A stretch of DNA of 64,000 bases from Bacteroidales bacterium UBA4070 (GCA_002383485.1 DFYY01000053.1:1-64000), one strand, 5' to 3'; shown: positions 16,145 through 26,403, numbered from the stretch's first letter. Notes: generated by a model not told the origin, from the sequence alone. Translations and numbers: made by a program.

Positions 16145-19100
16145 ATGTCCTCATTTGTTCATTTACACGTACATACACAATACTCCATACTTGACGGTGC
16201 ATCAGCTGTCAAATCACTTGTCCGCAGAGCGAAGGAACTGGGCATGGAAGCCCTGGCCATTACCGACCATGGAAATATGTTCGGCGCGAAGGAGTTTCAC
16301 GACGCCGCCACAGCTGCTTCCGTCAAACCAATCATAGGCTGCGAGATATATGTTGCACGTACAAGCCTCGAAGACAAGACGTCCGTTGAAGACCGCTCCG
16401 GTGACCACCTTATTCTCCTGGCAAAAAACAAAACCGGATACCATAACCTCGTCAAACTGGTATCACAGGCATGGATCAGGGGATTCTACTACAAGCCACG
16501 CATTGACAAGGAGCTTCTCCGTGCGCACAGCGAAGGACTTATTGTCTCATCAGCGTGCATCGCCGGCGAGGCGGCACAGGAGATCCTGTCAGGAAACATC
16601 CGCGCCGCCGAAGAGGCTATTCTCTCATATAAGGAGATATTCGGTGAAGACTACTACCTGGAGGTCCAGCGTCATGAGACCACGGACCCCACGGCTGACG
16701 TGACCGTCTTCCCGATGCAGCAGAGAGTGATAGCTGCCTACCGTGAGCTGGCTGCGAAACACAACATAAAGATCATTGCCTCCAACGACGTGCATTTCAT
16801 CATGAAGGATGAGGCTGAGGCGCATGACAGGCTCATCTGCCTTAACACCGGCAAGGACATCGACGATCCCAAACGGCTTCGTTATACGAAGCAGGAGTAC
16901 CTGAAGAGCGGGGAGGAGATGGCCGCCATCTTTGCCGACATGCCCGAAGCGGTGAGCAACACCCTTGAAATCGCAGCCTCGGTCGAAGAGTACCAGCTCA
17001 ACAGCGAACCCATCATGCCTGAATTCTCAATACCGGAGGAGTTCCCTGACAAGGATGAATACCTCAGGCATCTGACCCTGAAGGGAGCCGCCGAACGATG
17101 GGAGACAATCACCCCGGAGCTCCAGGCACGGATCGACTTCGAACTCTCCGTCATTAAGGGGATGGGCTTCCCGGGGTACTTCCTGATAGTGCAGGATTTC
17201 CTGCGGGCAGCACGCGAGATGGGCGTATGGGTCGGCCCCGGACGCGGCTCTGCTGCCGGCAGCGCCGTCGCCTATGCCCTCCGTATCACAGACATTGATC
17301 CCATAAAGTATAACCTCCTGTTCGAGAGATTCCTCAACCCTGACCGGATCTCCATGCCTGATATAGACATTGACTTCGACGAGGACGGGCGCGAGAAGGT
17401 GCTGCAATATGTGGTGAACAAGTATGGTCACGAGAGGGTTGCACACATCATCACCTTCGGCACTATGGCCGCCAAGATGGCCATCAGAGATGTGGCCAGG
17501 GTGCAGAAACTGCCTCTCCCGGAAGCCATCAGGCTGACCAAACTGGTGCCTGACAAGCCCGGAACAACACTTGCTTCGGCGTACGAGGAGGTGCCCGAAC
17601 TGCTGAAGGAGAAAGAGTCAAAGGAGCCGCTTGTGGCCCAGACACTCAAATTCGCAGAGGTGCTCGAGGGGAGCATCAGACAGACCGGAGTGCACGCCTG
17701 CGGCATCATTATCGGCAAGGATAACCTGTGTGAACACATCCCCATCTGCACCGCAAAAGATACAAACCTCTACGTGACGCAGTACGAGGGCAACCATGTG
17801 GAGTCCGTAGGTCTCCTTAAGATGGACTTTCTGGGGCTTAAGACACTCTCAATATTGAAGGACGCCGTTGAGAACATCAAAAAATCAAAGGGTGTCACCA
17901 TCGATCTTCAGACACTGGGACTCGAGGACAAGCGCACCTATGAGCTCTTCAGCAACGGCGAGACTACCGGCGTCTTCCAGTTTGAATCCGTCGGGATGAA
18001 ACGCTATCTGCGCGAGCTGAAACCGAACCACTTCGGTGACCTGATAGCCATGAACGCTCTCTACCGCCCGGGACCGATGGACTATATCCCCCAGTACATC
18101 AGGCGCAAGCACGGAAAAGACAAGATAATCTACGAGGTGCCTGCAATGGAGAAATTCCTGAAGGAGACATATGGCATCACGGTCTACCAGGAACAGGTGA
18201 TGCTCCTCTCGCAGGAGCTGGGCGGATTTTCAAAGGGGCAGGCCGACTCGCTGCGCAAGGCGATGGGCAAAAAGAAGCGTGACATCATGGACCGCCTCAA
18301 AGAGCAGTTCATGGAGGGCTGCCGGATGAACGGCTATGACCGGAACACAATAAACAAGATCTGGTCTGACTGGGAGTCATTCGCCGAATATGCCTTCAAC
18401 AAATCACACTCCACCTGCTACGCCCTCATTGCCTACCAGACAGGATACCTGAAGGCAAACTACCCGGCGGAGTTCATGGCCGCCGTACTCAGCCGCAACA
18501 TCAGTGACATAAAGAAGATCACCGTCATGATGGAGGAGACAAGGCGCATGGGCATAGAGGTTCTGGGGCCCGATGTGAACGAGAGCCTGCTGCAGTTCAC
18601 TGTCAACCGCAACGGCAATATCAGGTTCGGCCTCGGGGCCATCAAGGGAGTAGGCGAAAATGCCGTCCTTCACCTGATAGAGGAGCGGGAGAAAAACGGA
18701 CCCTTCAAGGACATCTGGGACCTCGCCGAAAGGGCAAACCTCAACACCGTTAACAAGAAGATGCTGGAGGCGATGGTGGTCTCGGGAGCCCTCGACGGAC
18801 TGCCGGGAATGACCCGTGCACAATACTTCTCGGCAGACGGTAAGGGATCAAGCTTCCTCGAGAGCCTCATACGCTACGGCACCAGCGTGAAAAACATAAA
18901 AAACAGCAGCCAGCAGTCGCTCTTCGGTGACACCGGCGGGTTCGAGCTCGTGCGCCCGGAACCGGCACCATGTGCCGATTGGACTAAACTGGAGAAGCTC
19001 AACAAGGAGAAGCAGGTAATAGGGATCTACCTCTCATCGCATCCGCTTGACGACTTCAGGCTGGAGATCAACACCTTCTGCAATGCCACACTGGCTGACC

Positions 19101-19630
19101 TGCAGAACCTGAGCGAATTTGCAAACCGCGATGTATGCGTGGCTGGCATCGTCACTGACACCCGCAGCGGTGTGACAAAAAACGGCAAACCGTTCGGGGG
19201 ATTCACTCTGCAGGATTATTCAGACTCATTCTCCTTCCTGCTGTTCGACAAGGATTACATTGCCTTCAGCAACTACTTCAGGAACGATTACCAGTTGCTC
19301 GTTAAGGGAAGAGTTCAGGGAAGACACTTCAATCCCGATGAACTCGAGTTTAAGATCAGGGAGATACACCTCCTTACAGCCGTCAGGGAAGATCTTATCA
19401 AGTCGATAACCATCAAACTCAAACCTGAACTGGTGAACACCGAGTTCATCAAGAATCTGAAATCAATCATTACCGAGAATCCCGGGAACAAATCGCTGAA
19501 ATTTCTGTTGATAGACCATGACAACAGGATTACCATTCCGCTCTTTTCCCGAAGCATTAAGGCAGGTATTACCGATGAGCTCATCGGATGGCTTGAGGAC
19601 AATCCTGAACTCGATTTTAAGGTAAATTAG
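16145..19630 (+). CDS. dnaE: DNA polymerase III alpha subunit
   Basis: 1161 residues, the replicative polymerase subunit. The PHP domain opens with FVHLHVHTQYSILDG, followed by AITDHGNMFGA. The palm carries the metal-binding PDIDIDFDEDGR near 404-415 and the VGPGRGSAAGS active-site loop. The fingers hold GIIIGK and YRPGPMDYIP; the tandem HhH and OB domains are recognisable in the last 300 residues (VCVAGIVTDTRSG, then FLLFDKDYIAF). The length and PHP residues fit DnaE1-type polymerases. It has its own promoter and ends 80 bases before trxA, which has a -7 box of its own. Confidence 0.97.
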   Translation: MSSFVHLHVHTQYSILDGASAVKSLVRRAKELGMEALAITDHGNMFGAKEFHDAATAASVKPIIGCEIYVARTSLEDKTSVEDRSGDHLILLAKNKTGYHNLVKLVSQAWIRGFYYKPRIDKELLRAHSEGLIVSSACIAGEAAQEILSGNIRAAEEAILSYKEIFGEDYYLEVQRHETTDPTADVTVFPMQQRVIAAYRELAAKHNIKIIASNDVHFIMKDEAEAHDRLICLNTGKDIDDPKRLRYTKQEYLKSGEEMAAIFADMPEAVSNTLEIAASVEEYQLNSEPIMPEFSIPEEFPDKDEYLRHLTLKGAAERWETITPELQARIDFELSVIKGMGFPGYFLIVQDFLRAAREMGVWVGPGRGSAAGSAVAYALRITDIDPIKYNLLFERFLNPDRISMPDIDIDFDEDGREKVLQYVVNKYGHERVAHIITFGTMAAKMAIRDVARVQKLPLPEAIRLTKLVPDKPGTTLASAYEEVPELLKEKESKEPLVAQTLKFAEVLEGSIRQTGVHACGIIIGKDNLCEHIPICTAKDTNLYVTQYEGNHVESVGLLKMDFLGLKTLSILKDAVENIKKSKGVTIDLQTLGLEDKRTYELFSNGETTGVFQFESVGMKRYLRELKPNHFGDLIAMNALYRPGPMDYIPQYIRRKHGKDKIIYEVPAMEKFLKETYGITVYQEQVMLLSQELGGFSKGQADSLRKAMGKKKRDIMDRLKEQFMEGCRMNGYDRNTINKIWSDWESFAEYAFNKSHSTCYALIAYQTGYLKANYPAEFMAAVLSRNISDIKKITVMMEETRRMGIEVLGPDVNESLLQFTVNRNGNIRFGLGAIKGVGENAVLHLIEEREKNGPFKDIWDLAERANLNTVNKKMLEAMVVSGALDGLPGMTRAQYFSADGKGSSFLESLIRYGTSVKNIKNSSQQSLFGDTGGFELVRPEPAPCADWTKLEKLNKEKQVIGIYLSSHPLDDFRLEINTFCNATLADLQNLSEFANRDVCVAGIVTDTRSGVTKNGKPFGGFTLQDYSDSFSFLLFDKDYIAFSNYFRNDYQLLVKGRVQGRHFNPDELEFKIREIHLLTAVREDLIKSITIKLKPELVNTEFIKNLKSIITENPGNKSLKFLLIDHDNRITIPLFSRSIKAGITDELIGWLEDNPELDFKVN

Positions 19631-19663
19631 ATTATGCGGCTCGGTAAAGTCAGTTGATTTTTG

Positions 19664-19671
19664 TAAGTTTG
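19664..19671 (+). promoter_or_regulatory. -7 promoter element of trxA
   Basis: TAAGTTTG matches TAnnTTTG, 39 bases before the ATG at 19711. It lies inside the longer in-frame extension that would start at 19654, which argues for the 19711 start. Confidence 0.5.
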
Positions 19672-19710
19672 AAAAAATTAAGGAAAATAATAACAGAAAC
19701 AGATAATATT

Positions 19711-20028
19711 ATGGCACAGCAAGTTAACGACAGCAATTTTGATGAGGTTGTATTGAAATCAGACAAACCCGTAATCGTGGATTTCTGGGCTGAATGGTGT
19801 GGCCCCTGCAGGATGATTGCCCCGTACATTGAGCAGATAGCAGAGGCATACAAGGGAAAGGCGCTTGTCGTTAAGTGTGATGTCGACAGCTCCCCTGACG
19901 TTGCCCGCAGGTTCAGCATAAGGAACATCCCGACGGTTCTCTACTTCAAGAACGGCGAGGTGGTAGACAGGCAGGTGGGTGCAGCTGCCCGTTCGGCTTT
20001 CGAGGGCAAGCTCACACCACTACTCTGA
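19711..20028 (+). CDS. trxA: Thioredoxin
   Basis: 105 residues from ATG 19711. It is a cytoplasmic dithiol reductant: FWAEWCGPCRM holds the redox-active CGPC, the cis-Pro loop is IRNIPTVLYFKNGE, and G near the C-terminal AARSAFEGKL completes the fold. There is no signal peptide from this start. The LOG-family gene begins 7 bases after the stop, so the two may form an operon. Confidence 0.95.
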   Translation: MAQQVNDSNFDEVVLKSDKPVIVDFWAEWCGPCRMIAPYIEQIAEAYKGKALVVKCDVDSSPDVARRFSIRNIPTVLYFKNGEVVDRQVGAAARSAFEGKLTPLL

Positions 20029-20035
20029 TCAACCT

Positions 20036-20611
20036 ATGAAGGTATGTGTTTTTGCAGCTTCCAGCAGCCGCATTGATGATGCTTACAAGAGGGCTGCGGA
20101 GGAACTTGGCGTAGCATTTGCCCGCGAAGGGGTGCATGCTGTTTTCGGCGGCGGTGGGATAGGACTGATGGGCATCTTTGCCGATTCGCTCATGGCTCAC
20201 GGGGGATCCGTCACCGGGGTGATTCCCGGATTCATGATGGATGAGGGCTGGGGCCACGACGGGGTATCGGATATGATTGTGACACCTGACATGTCAGAGC
20301 GCAAGAAGACAATCTTCGCCATGTCAGACGCAGCTGTGGCACTGCCCGGAGGAGTGGGAACGCTCGAGGAACTTACGGAGGTGATCACCCTGAAGCAACT
20401 GGGGCAGTTCAACAAGCCGATTGTCATTATTAACGTTGACGGCTTCTATGACCCCCTGATAGAGTTCTTTGACCACATGGTCAGGGGACACTTCATGAGG
20501 CTTGAGCACAGGGATATATGGCAGATAGTCACCACGGCAGAAGAGGTGGTGCCGGCCATTCTAAACTATACCGGTTGGCATGCTGACCCGAAGGTGATTG
20601 CACGGATATGA
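20036..20611 (+). CDS. LOG-family phosphoribohydrolase (TIGR00730)
   Basis: 191 residues from ATG 20036. The Rossmann fold starts MKVCVFAASS. GGGGIGLMG and the diagnostic PGGVGTLEE motif identify the LYSINE DECARBOXYLASE-like/LOG family, whose tested members hydrolyse nucleoside 5'-monophosphates (cytokinin ribosides or AMP) to base and ribose 5-phosphate. In bacteria they are most likely nucleotide salvage enzymes. The ATG lies 7 bases after trxA; a longer reading from 19979 overlaps trxA and is less likely. It converges with the PP2C sensor gene. Confidence 0.9.
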   Translation: MKVCVFAASSSRIDDAYKRAAEELGVAFAREGVHAVFGGGGIGLMGIFADSLMAHGGSVTGVIPGFMMDEGWGHDGVSDMIVTPDMSERKKTIFAMSDAAVALPGGVGTLEELTEVITLKQLGQFNKPIVIINVDGFYDPLIEFFDHMVRGHFMRLEHRDIWQIVTTAEEVVPAILNYTGWHADPKVIARI

Positions 20612-20618
20612 GCAGCTA

Positions 20619-20637
20619 CCCGGCGGTGATCACCGGG
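20619..20637. terminator. Weak hairpin between convergent genes
   Basis: GGTGATCACC is a perfect palindrome flanked by CCC and GGG on either side. No T-run follows on either strand, so a termination role is tentative. Confidence 0.3.
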
Positions 20638-20713
20638 CATTCAACAGTAATCAACGGTGACAGTAAGGATCTGATCACCGAATCCGGGTGGATATTTGTA
20701 TCTCCGGGAAAGC

Positions 20714-23700
20714 CTACGGGATTCTCGTACCGATAAACAGGATGTCATCAACCTGGGTTACGTTGCCCATCCATTTCCTGATTGCATTTTCAAGGCGTCG
20801 TTTCTGCTCGTCAACCGGTAACATATAGATTTGAGACAGAAGTGCCCTGATGTTTACCGTCTTGAATTTCTTCTCATGCTCGCCCCCGAACTGATCACTG
20901 AATCCGTCAGTGAAGATATAGAGCATATCACCGGGCCTGACATCAACCTTTTTGTTCGTAAAGCTCTTCCTGGCCTGACCGTCAATCATCCCTACCGGGA
21001 ACCGGTCACCCTTGTAGATTGTGACCACCCCGTCGCGCACATGGTAGAGAGGCTGATAGGCTCCGGCATACTCCACAGTATGTTCAAGGATATCATAGGA
21101 GACGATAGAAATATCCATCCCGTCCCGCACAGCTTTTTCGCTTCGCTGAAGAAGGGCATGTACCACCTCGATGTTCAGGTGGTCAAGTATCTCTGACGGC
21201 CTTGTAATGCCGCTCTCCCTTACGATCTTATTGAGTGAGTTATGGCCGATGATTGACATGAAGGCTCCTGGCACGCCGTGACCAGTGCAGTCTACTGCCG
21301 CAATATACTGCCTGAACCCGCTGTCATACATCCAGTAGAAGTCGCCGCTGACGATATCCTTGGGGATGTAAAGTACGAAGGTGTCATTGAAGTAGTTCTC
21401 AGGGGGCATCATTGCTGCCTGTATCCTCTCAGCATACCTTATGCTGGCGGTGGTGTCCCTGCTCTTTTCCTCCAGCTCGAGGCTCTTGCTCACCACCTCG
21501 GCAGTTCGCTCCTCGACCTTTGCCTCCAGGTACTCCTTCTCACGGCGCAGCGTCCTTTCGCGGATGGTGATGAAAAGGTAGATCGCGGCCGCCAGTACCG
21601 TGGAACAGAGAATTATGAACCACGAAGTGGCATAAACAGGTCCTCTGATGGAGAAGGACAGCTTCGTGGGCACCTCGTTCCAGTAACCGTAGTTGTTCGA
21701 GGCCCTGACCATGAAGGTGTACCTCCCCGGACTGAGCGATGAGTATGCAGCCCTGCTCTGATCCGTAGTAATCCAATCCTCGTCAGCGCCTTCCAGTATG
21801 AACTGGTACCGTACGGCTCCGGGATTGACCAGGCAGATGCTGAGGAAATCAAAGATGATCCTGTTCTGAGTGTGCATCAGTCTTATCCCGTCACGCATCG
21901 GAAATATCTCGTAGTTGACCAGAGTCCGCCAGATATGAGTGACAGGCTCAGTCACCACAGGCGGTATCTTTGAAGGGGTGAGCTTCATGGCCCCGTTGGA
22001 GGTCCCGAACCAGAGATCACCCATGTCATCCGTAAATGATGCATTTGGCCGCGTCTCGATGCCGGTGAAGCCGTTCTTCTCATTGAAGGAAGATATCTTC
22101 CCGGTATTGCTGTCGTACCTGTTAAGCCCCAGGTTGGTACCGATGTACAGGTTGCCGGAGCGGTCAGGCTGAAGGAGGTTCACAGAGTTCATCAGCAGAC
22201 CGTCAGCCTCAGATATCTTCTTGATGACCGCGTCATTCTTCAAACCGTAAAGACCGTCAACCGTCCCAACCCATATAATCCCGTCAGGAGTCTCTGTAAT
22301 GGCTGTCGGATGTACGTCAGTCCTGAATGTCACAGAGGTAAATTCATTGCTTCCCGGAATATGCCTTGTCAGTCCGTTGCGCTCCTCGGTGCCAATCCAA
22401 AGGCAACCGCGACTGTCACAGAAAAGTGTTGTTATATTATTGCCGGTCAGGCCGTTGATCTGGGTAAAGGTCTGGCTCACCTTGTTCCGTACATCCCACA
22501 TGATGAGTGCCCGGTCAGTGCCTATCCACAGATTGCCCCGCTGATCGGTTGTCATGGTCCCGATCCTCAGTGAACGGAGGCTGGCATTGAGGTCCAGGTC
22601 ATACCTGTAGGTCTTTTCATTCAGATCATACCTGTAGACCTCATCACCTGAAGTGGCAATCCATACATTCTCATTGCCGTCAGGCCTGATGATGTTAACC
22701 TGTATTCCTTCAAGTGCAGGAGGGAATCCGCTCAGCTTGATCCGGTCCTTCTCCTTCAGGGCAGGATTGTAGAGCGACAACCCCTTGCCAGTGCCGAACC
22801 AGTACTTTCCCGTTGGATCCTGAGCAATGGTGAAGACATCATTGGAGGGAAGGAACTGAGGGGCCATGAATGAGGTGAAGTGATCACCCTTATATATGAA
22901 AAGACCGGCGTCACGGTCGGCAATCAGTATATTCTTTTCCTTGTCCTCTATCATGCACAGTATATGCTGTGCCAGCAGGCCGTTGCTGTTGTTGAAGACC
23001 ATTGTTCCCTCAGGAGAGAAGACCGTTATCCCTCCCCTGCTCTCCCAGTCCTCCATCGAAGCCACCCAGATATTTCCGCGATAGTCTTCCAGAATATAGG
23101 TGACAAAGTTTCCCCACAGGCCGTTACGTGTATCGTAAAAGCCCATCTCTCCTGTCTCAGCATCCTGACGGTAGAGACCTCCGTTAAAGGTCCCGAACCA
23201 CATGTTGCCGCGCGAGTCTTCAAAGATGGTGGTTGTCAGAAAATAACGTGTAAGACCTTCAGGGTTGAACGGTATGAACCTGTCACTTGCATGATCATAC
23301 TTCTTGATACCCATATCAGTGATGCAGAAGAGGTTACCCCGACGGTCAGCGTAAAAGCCGAAGGCATCATTGCTGAGCCCCTGGCGTCCCATATACTGTT
23401 GCCCGGTCATCAGGCCTGCACCGTTTTCAGGTATGTCAAGGCGAAGAGCTCCTCCGAGAGATGAGGAGATCCAGATTGAGCCTTCATACTCCACTATTCC
23501 GGTAATATCGCCGGTAAGGCTGGTAACCGGAGTGACCGCATCATTGATGCGGGCGGAGTCAACCCCTACAAAGATCGAAGGGGAGAATGAGACCCGTCTG
23601 ATTATGTTGTCCTCAATGACAGACATTCCCCCGCCTATGTGTCCGAGCCAAAGCCGCCCCCGGCTGTCCTCGAAGATGCTCTTCACCCCTCCGGGGGCAA

Positions 23701-23959
23701 GACTGTCTGATGTTGAGAAATTTTCAAAACGGAGACCGTCAAACCGGGTGACACCGCTGCCGGTGCCCAGCCAGATGAAGTCATTGGCATCCTGAATGAC
23801 AGTGTAAACCTTGGAAGCGCTGAGACCCTCCTTGGAACCGTACTGTTCAAAATAGTAGTTCTGCCCCTTGAGCTCCGGGGCAAGGATAATAAGAGACAGA
23901 AGCAGCAGGGCTGTGGTACATGGTGTTCTTAAGCCGGAATTGCTGCTTCGTCCGTACAT
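20714..23959 (-). CDS. Two-component-propeller sensor with PP2C (SpoIIE) phosphatase output
   Basis: 1081 residues. A signal/anchor (about 12-32) precedes a periplasmic double propeller made of many reg_prop repeats (the pattern IWIGT/LWFGT..GL recurs about a dozen times to residue 680). A Y_Y_Y Ig-like domain follows (about 695-765), then a membrane helix (about 775-797), a coiled coil (about 798-850) and a SpoIIE/PP2C domain with IVSGDFYWMY, AAVDCTGHGVPGAFMS, YAGAYQPLY and DMLYIFTDGFSDQFGG. The acidic metal ligands are present. There is no histidine kinase. It should sense an extracellular ligand and dephosphorylate a Ser/Thr phosphoprotein in the cytoplasm. It follows the TPR-caspase gene by 4 bases. 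Confidence 0.9.
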   Translation of the reverse strand: MYGRSSNSGLRTPCTTALLLLSLIILAPELKGQNYYFEQYGSKEGLSASKVYTVIQDANDFIWLGTGSGVTRFDGLRFENFSTSDSLAPGGVKSIFEDSRGRLWLGHIGGGMSVIEDNIIRRVSFSPSIFVGVDSARINDAVTPVTSLTGDITGIVEYEGSIWISSSLGGALRLDIPENGAGLMTGQQYMGRQGLSNDAFGFYADRRGNLFCITDMGIKKYDHASDRFIPFNPEGLTRYFLTTTIFEDSRGNMWFGTFNGGLYRQDAETGEMGFYDTRNGLWGNFVTYILEDYRGNIWVASMEDWESRGGITVFSPEGTMVFNNSNGLLAQHILCMIEDKEKNILIADRDAGLFIYKGDHFTSFMAPQFLPSNDVFTIAQDPTGKYWFGTGKGLSLYNPALKEKDRIKLSGFPPALEGIQVNIIRPDGNENVWIATSGDEVYRYDLNEKTYRYDLDLNASLRSLRIGTMTTDQRGNLWIGTDRALIMWDVRNKVSQTFTQINGLTGNNITTLFCDSRGCLWIGTEERNGLTRHIPGSNEFTSVTFRTDVHPTAITETPDGIIWVGTVDGLYGLKNDAVIKKISEADGLLMNSVNLLQPDRSGNLYIGTNLGLNRYDSNTGKISSFNEKNGFTGIETRPNASFTDDMGDLWFGTSNGAMKLTPSKIPPVVTEPVTHIWRTLVNYEIFPMRDGIRLMHTQNRIIFDFLSICLVNPGAVRYQFILEGADEDWITTDQSRAAYSSLSPGRYTFMVRASNNYGYWNEVPTKLSFSIRGPVYATSWFIILCSTVLAAAIYLFITIRERTLRREKEYLEAKVEERTAEVVSKSLELEEKSRDTTASIRYAERIQAAMMPPENYFNDTFVLYIPKDIVSGDFYWMYDSGFRQYIAAVDCTGHGVPGAFMSIIGHNSLNKIVRESGITRPSEILDHLNIEVVHALLQRSEKAVRDGMDISIVSYDILEHTVEYAGAYQPLYHVRDGVVTIYKGDRFPVGMIDGQARKSFTNKKVDVRPGDMLYIFTDGFSDQFGGEHEKKFKTVNIRALLSQIYMLPVDEQKRRLENAIRKWMGNVTQVDDILFIGTRIP

Positions 23960-23963
23960 CAGG

Positions 23964-26345
23964 TTATTTCTTTACAAAGAAGAAGGTTCCGTCCTCGTCC
24001 TTCAATCCCGTTATCTTGCCAAATGTCGGCTTTTGCTGGTTGTTCTGCGATACTGCTTTTGTCACCTGAAGCACTATCTCCTCAATGGCGATGCATGTAT
24101 TGGGGTTACCCCGAAGGGTGTTTGCGAAGGTGCGCGTGAACTGCGAGTCATCAACGGCAAGCTCATAACCTGCCGATGAGAAGATCTGGCTCGACTTGAA
24201 CTGTGTTGCCCGCCAGTCGGCACAGTTACGCGGCTTCAGCTCTGACCGCATCGCCTGGTAAAAGCTGGGACCCGATTCGCAGGCATCTGTAATCACAAGC
24301 ACATGTGTCAGATAGTTCATATAGGTCTCCATCGAGGCTCTCAGCGTATTCAGGCTGTAGTAGGTGAACTCCTCATCGCGACGGGCGTCTATGGGTATCC
24401 AGTAACCCACGTCATTTATGAACTTGCCATGCCCGGCGAACCATATGACAAGTGACTTGATCTGCTTCGCCCTCACCTCATCACGCAGGTCTATAGAGAA
24501 AAACTTCTCCATCTGCTGCTTTGTCTGGTTACGGAGCCGCTTCACCGGCAGCACCTGGTAATCATCCTCCAGTACCCCGGTTATCAGGCTGGCATCCTTG
24601 GGGGGACCCTGTAATGCCGCAAAATTATGATAGTCACTGTTTTCAATGAAAACCACCAGGGTGTTGCCCATCGGGTTGGAGGCCGATATTGTTGTGCCCT
24701 GACGGTTAAGGGCATAATCCCTGATTGTCCTGTTGCCGTACCTGTCCTCCACAAGGATCGTTACCTTGTCATTGTTCCTTACATCAATACCTCTTGCAAT
24801 AAAGGAGGGATTGAGATTGTCCTGCGAGAACTGGGCGCTGATGTTGTCAATCCTGACCGACCTGATGAGATTCTGGTCAAGTACCTTGCCTTCAATGTCA
24901 ATTGACTGGGTAATACTGTCAATGATGAGCATGTTTTCCCCGACAATGTATGGAGCAAGTATCTGTATCTCCGGGGGATCGACCTCTGTACGCCTGATGC
25001 GGTATGTAAGCACCCTTTCGTTGTTGTAGACGTCTCTGGCCACAATCCGGAGCGTTTCATCAGATGGGATATCCACCTCGGCAGCAAATGGTATTGTACC
25101 CTTGCCCTCGTATTTAACAGGTTTATTGTTAATTGTGAACTCGGCAAGCAGGCTCTTGTCATTCACCTTGCCTGTTACCATCAGTGACTTCCTGTCATAT
25201 CCCAGTTCAATGTTGCCGCCTTCGGCTATCTCAGGGGTCTCTATGAATATCTCCGGACTGTTGCTCTCACGGTTGATGGCGAAAAGCCTGTCATTTGCCT
25301 CGGTCAGCATTTTTTTAGCCGCGGAGCCGGATTCGTTCATTGCAACAACCCTGGTGTAATCATCACCCGCCTTTTCGAAATCATTCATCTCTTCGTACGA
25401 CCTGGCTCTCATGAGGTAGACTTCCGGGCTGTACTGGTCTATGGCTATGGCCTTTGTGAAGTCGGCCACGGCAGCAACATGCTGGTTAAACTTCTGATAG
25501 CAGGTACCGCGGGTGACATAGTGCGTCTGGCCTGCCGGTTCCAACAGTATGGCCGTGGAAAGGTCATTGATTGCAGAGGGGTAGTCGAGCTTCGTCTCAT
25601 AAACCATGGCCCTGGTCAGGTATGCTTCAACGTTTTTGCTGTCCTGCTGGATGACCATGTTGCACTGTCCGAGAGCACTGTTGGCATCCCCCTGGCGGAC
25701 GAGCACCCTTGCAAGTTCAAGCCTGGCGGCAGAAAACGATTTATCCTTCGTCACTGCTTTCTCAAGCTGCCGTCTAGCCATGTTGTCATCTCCCTTCTTC
25801 TGGTATATGAGCCCCTGGTGGTAGTAGTTGACGGCATCATCCCTCATCTGGAGGGCGGTGTCCGATGCACCCAGGGCCCTGTCCCACTGCTCCAGGCCAA
25901 TGAGAGAAACCACTTTCTCCGTGTAGAGCCTTCCGTTGCGGAACTCTGCCCTGATGGCATTCTGCAGATAGGCTACTGCCTCGGAAAAGAACCTTGTCTT
26001 CTCCCCGGGGGTGGATTTACCGGCACTGCCCAGCATGTTGCACATGCGTCCGAGATTGTACAGTATGCCGGTATCGTCGGGGGTAAAATTATTTGCCCTC
26101 CTGTAATCATCATATGCCAGGCCGATATTGCCTGTCATCTCATATGCCCTCGCTCTCATGACGTAACCGTCAGGTGAGGAGGGATCCTCATCGATGGCCC
26201 TGGAGAACTGTGCAATGGCATCCTCCAGCATGCCGTTCCTGACAAAATCCTCGCCGGCCTTTATGTACTTGCGGGCTGACTGGCCGGCAAGGTTCAGGCA
26301 TGCGATAACAAGCAACATAACAAGAACAACGAATCCTCGCTTCAT
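23964..26345 (-). CDS. Exported TPR protein with caspase-like (C14) protease domain
   Basis: 793 residues. The signal sequence (1-23) contains VIAC at 13-16, which could be a lipobox; cleavage after LAG-QSA is the alternative. About nine TPR repeats follow (30-350). A beta-rich segment (about 370-550) has three repeated parts of the form PPEIQILAP/EIFIETP plus DNxKVTILVEDRYGNRT, like Ig/Big-type domains. The C-terminal caspase domain (about 570-793) starts NTLVVFIENSDY; the dyad is His639 in FAGHGKF and Cys689 in TDACESGPSF, spaced 50 as usual. All residues look active. Its promoter is at 26374-26403. The operon with the PP2C sensor implies a shared pathway. Confidence 0.85.
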   Translation of the reverse strand: MKRGFVVLVMLLVIACLNLAGQSARKYIKAGEDFVRNGMLEDAIAQFSRAIDEDPSSPDGYVMRARAYEMTGNIGLAYDDYRRANNFTPDDTGILYNLGRMCNMLGSAGKSTPGEKTRFFSEAVAYLQNAIRAEFRNGRLYTEKVVSLIGLEQWDRALGASDTALQMRDDAVNYYHQGLIYQKKGDDNMARRQLEKAVTKDKSFSAARLELARVLVRQGDANSALGQCNMVIQQDSKNVEAYLTRAMVYETKLDYPSAINDLSTAILLEPAGQTHYVTRGTCYQKFNQHVAAVADFTKAIAIDQYSPEVYLMRARSYEEMNDFEKAGDDYTRVVAMNESGSAAKKMLTEANDRLFAINRESNSPEIFIETPEIAEGGNIELGYDRKSLMVTGKVNDKSLLAEFTINNKPVKYEGKGTIPFAAEVDIPSDETLRIVARDVYNNERVLTYRIRRTEVDPPEIQILAPYIVGENMLIIDSITQSIDIEGKVLDQNLIRSVRIDNISAQFSQDNLNPSFIARGIDVRNNDKVTILVEDRYGNRTIRDYALNRQGTTISASNPMGNTLVVFIENSDYHNFAALQGPPKDASLITGVLEDDYQVLPVKRLRNQTKQQMEKFFSIDLRDEVRAKQIKSLVIWFAGHGKFINDVGYWIPIDARRDEEFTYYSLNTLRASMETYMNYLTHVLVITDACESGPSFYQAMRSELKPRNCADWRATQFKSSQIFSSAGYELAVDDSQFTRTFANTLRGNPNTCIAIEEIVLQVTKAVSQNNQQKPTFGKITGLKDEDGTFFFVKK

Positions 26346-26373
26346 GATGTTAGGTCCTTTCCCGATAGGGTCT

Positions 26374-26403
26374 CAAAAATACAAATATTTATTTACTGAC
26401 AAC
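26374..26403 (-). promoter_or_regulatory. Promoter of the caspase/PP2C operon
   Basis: On the minus strand GTTG (plus 26400-26403), 18 bases and TATTTTTG (plus 26374-26381). The ATG is 28 bases further on. Confidence 0.6.
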
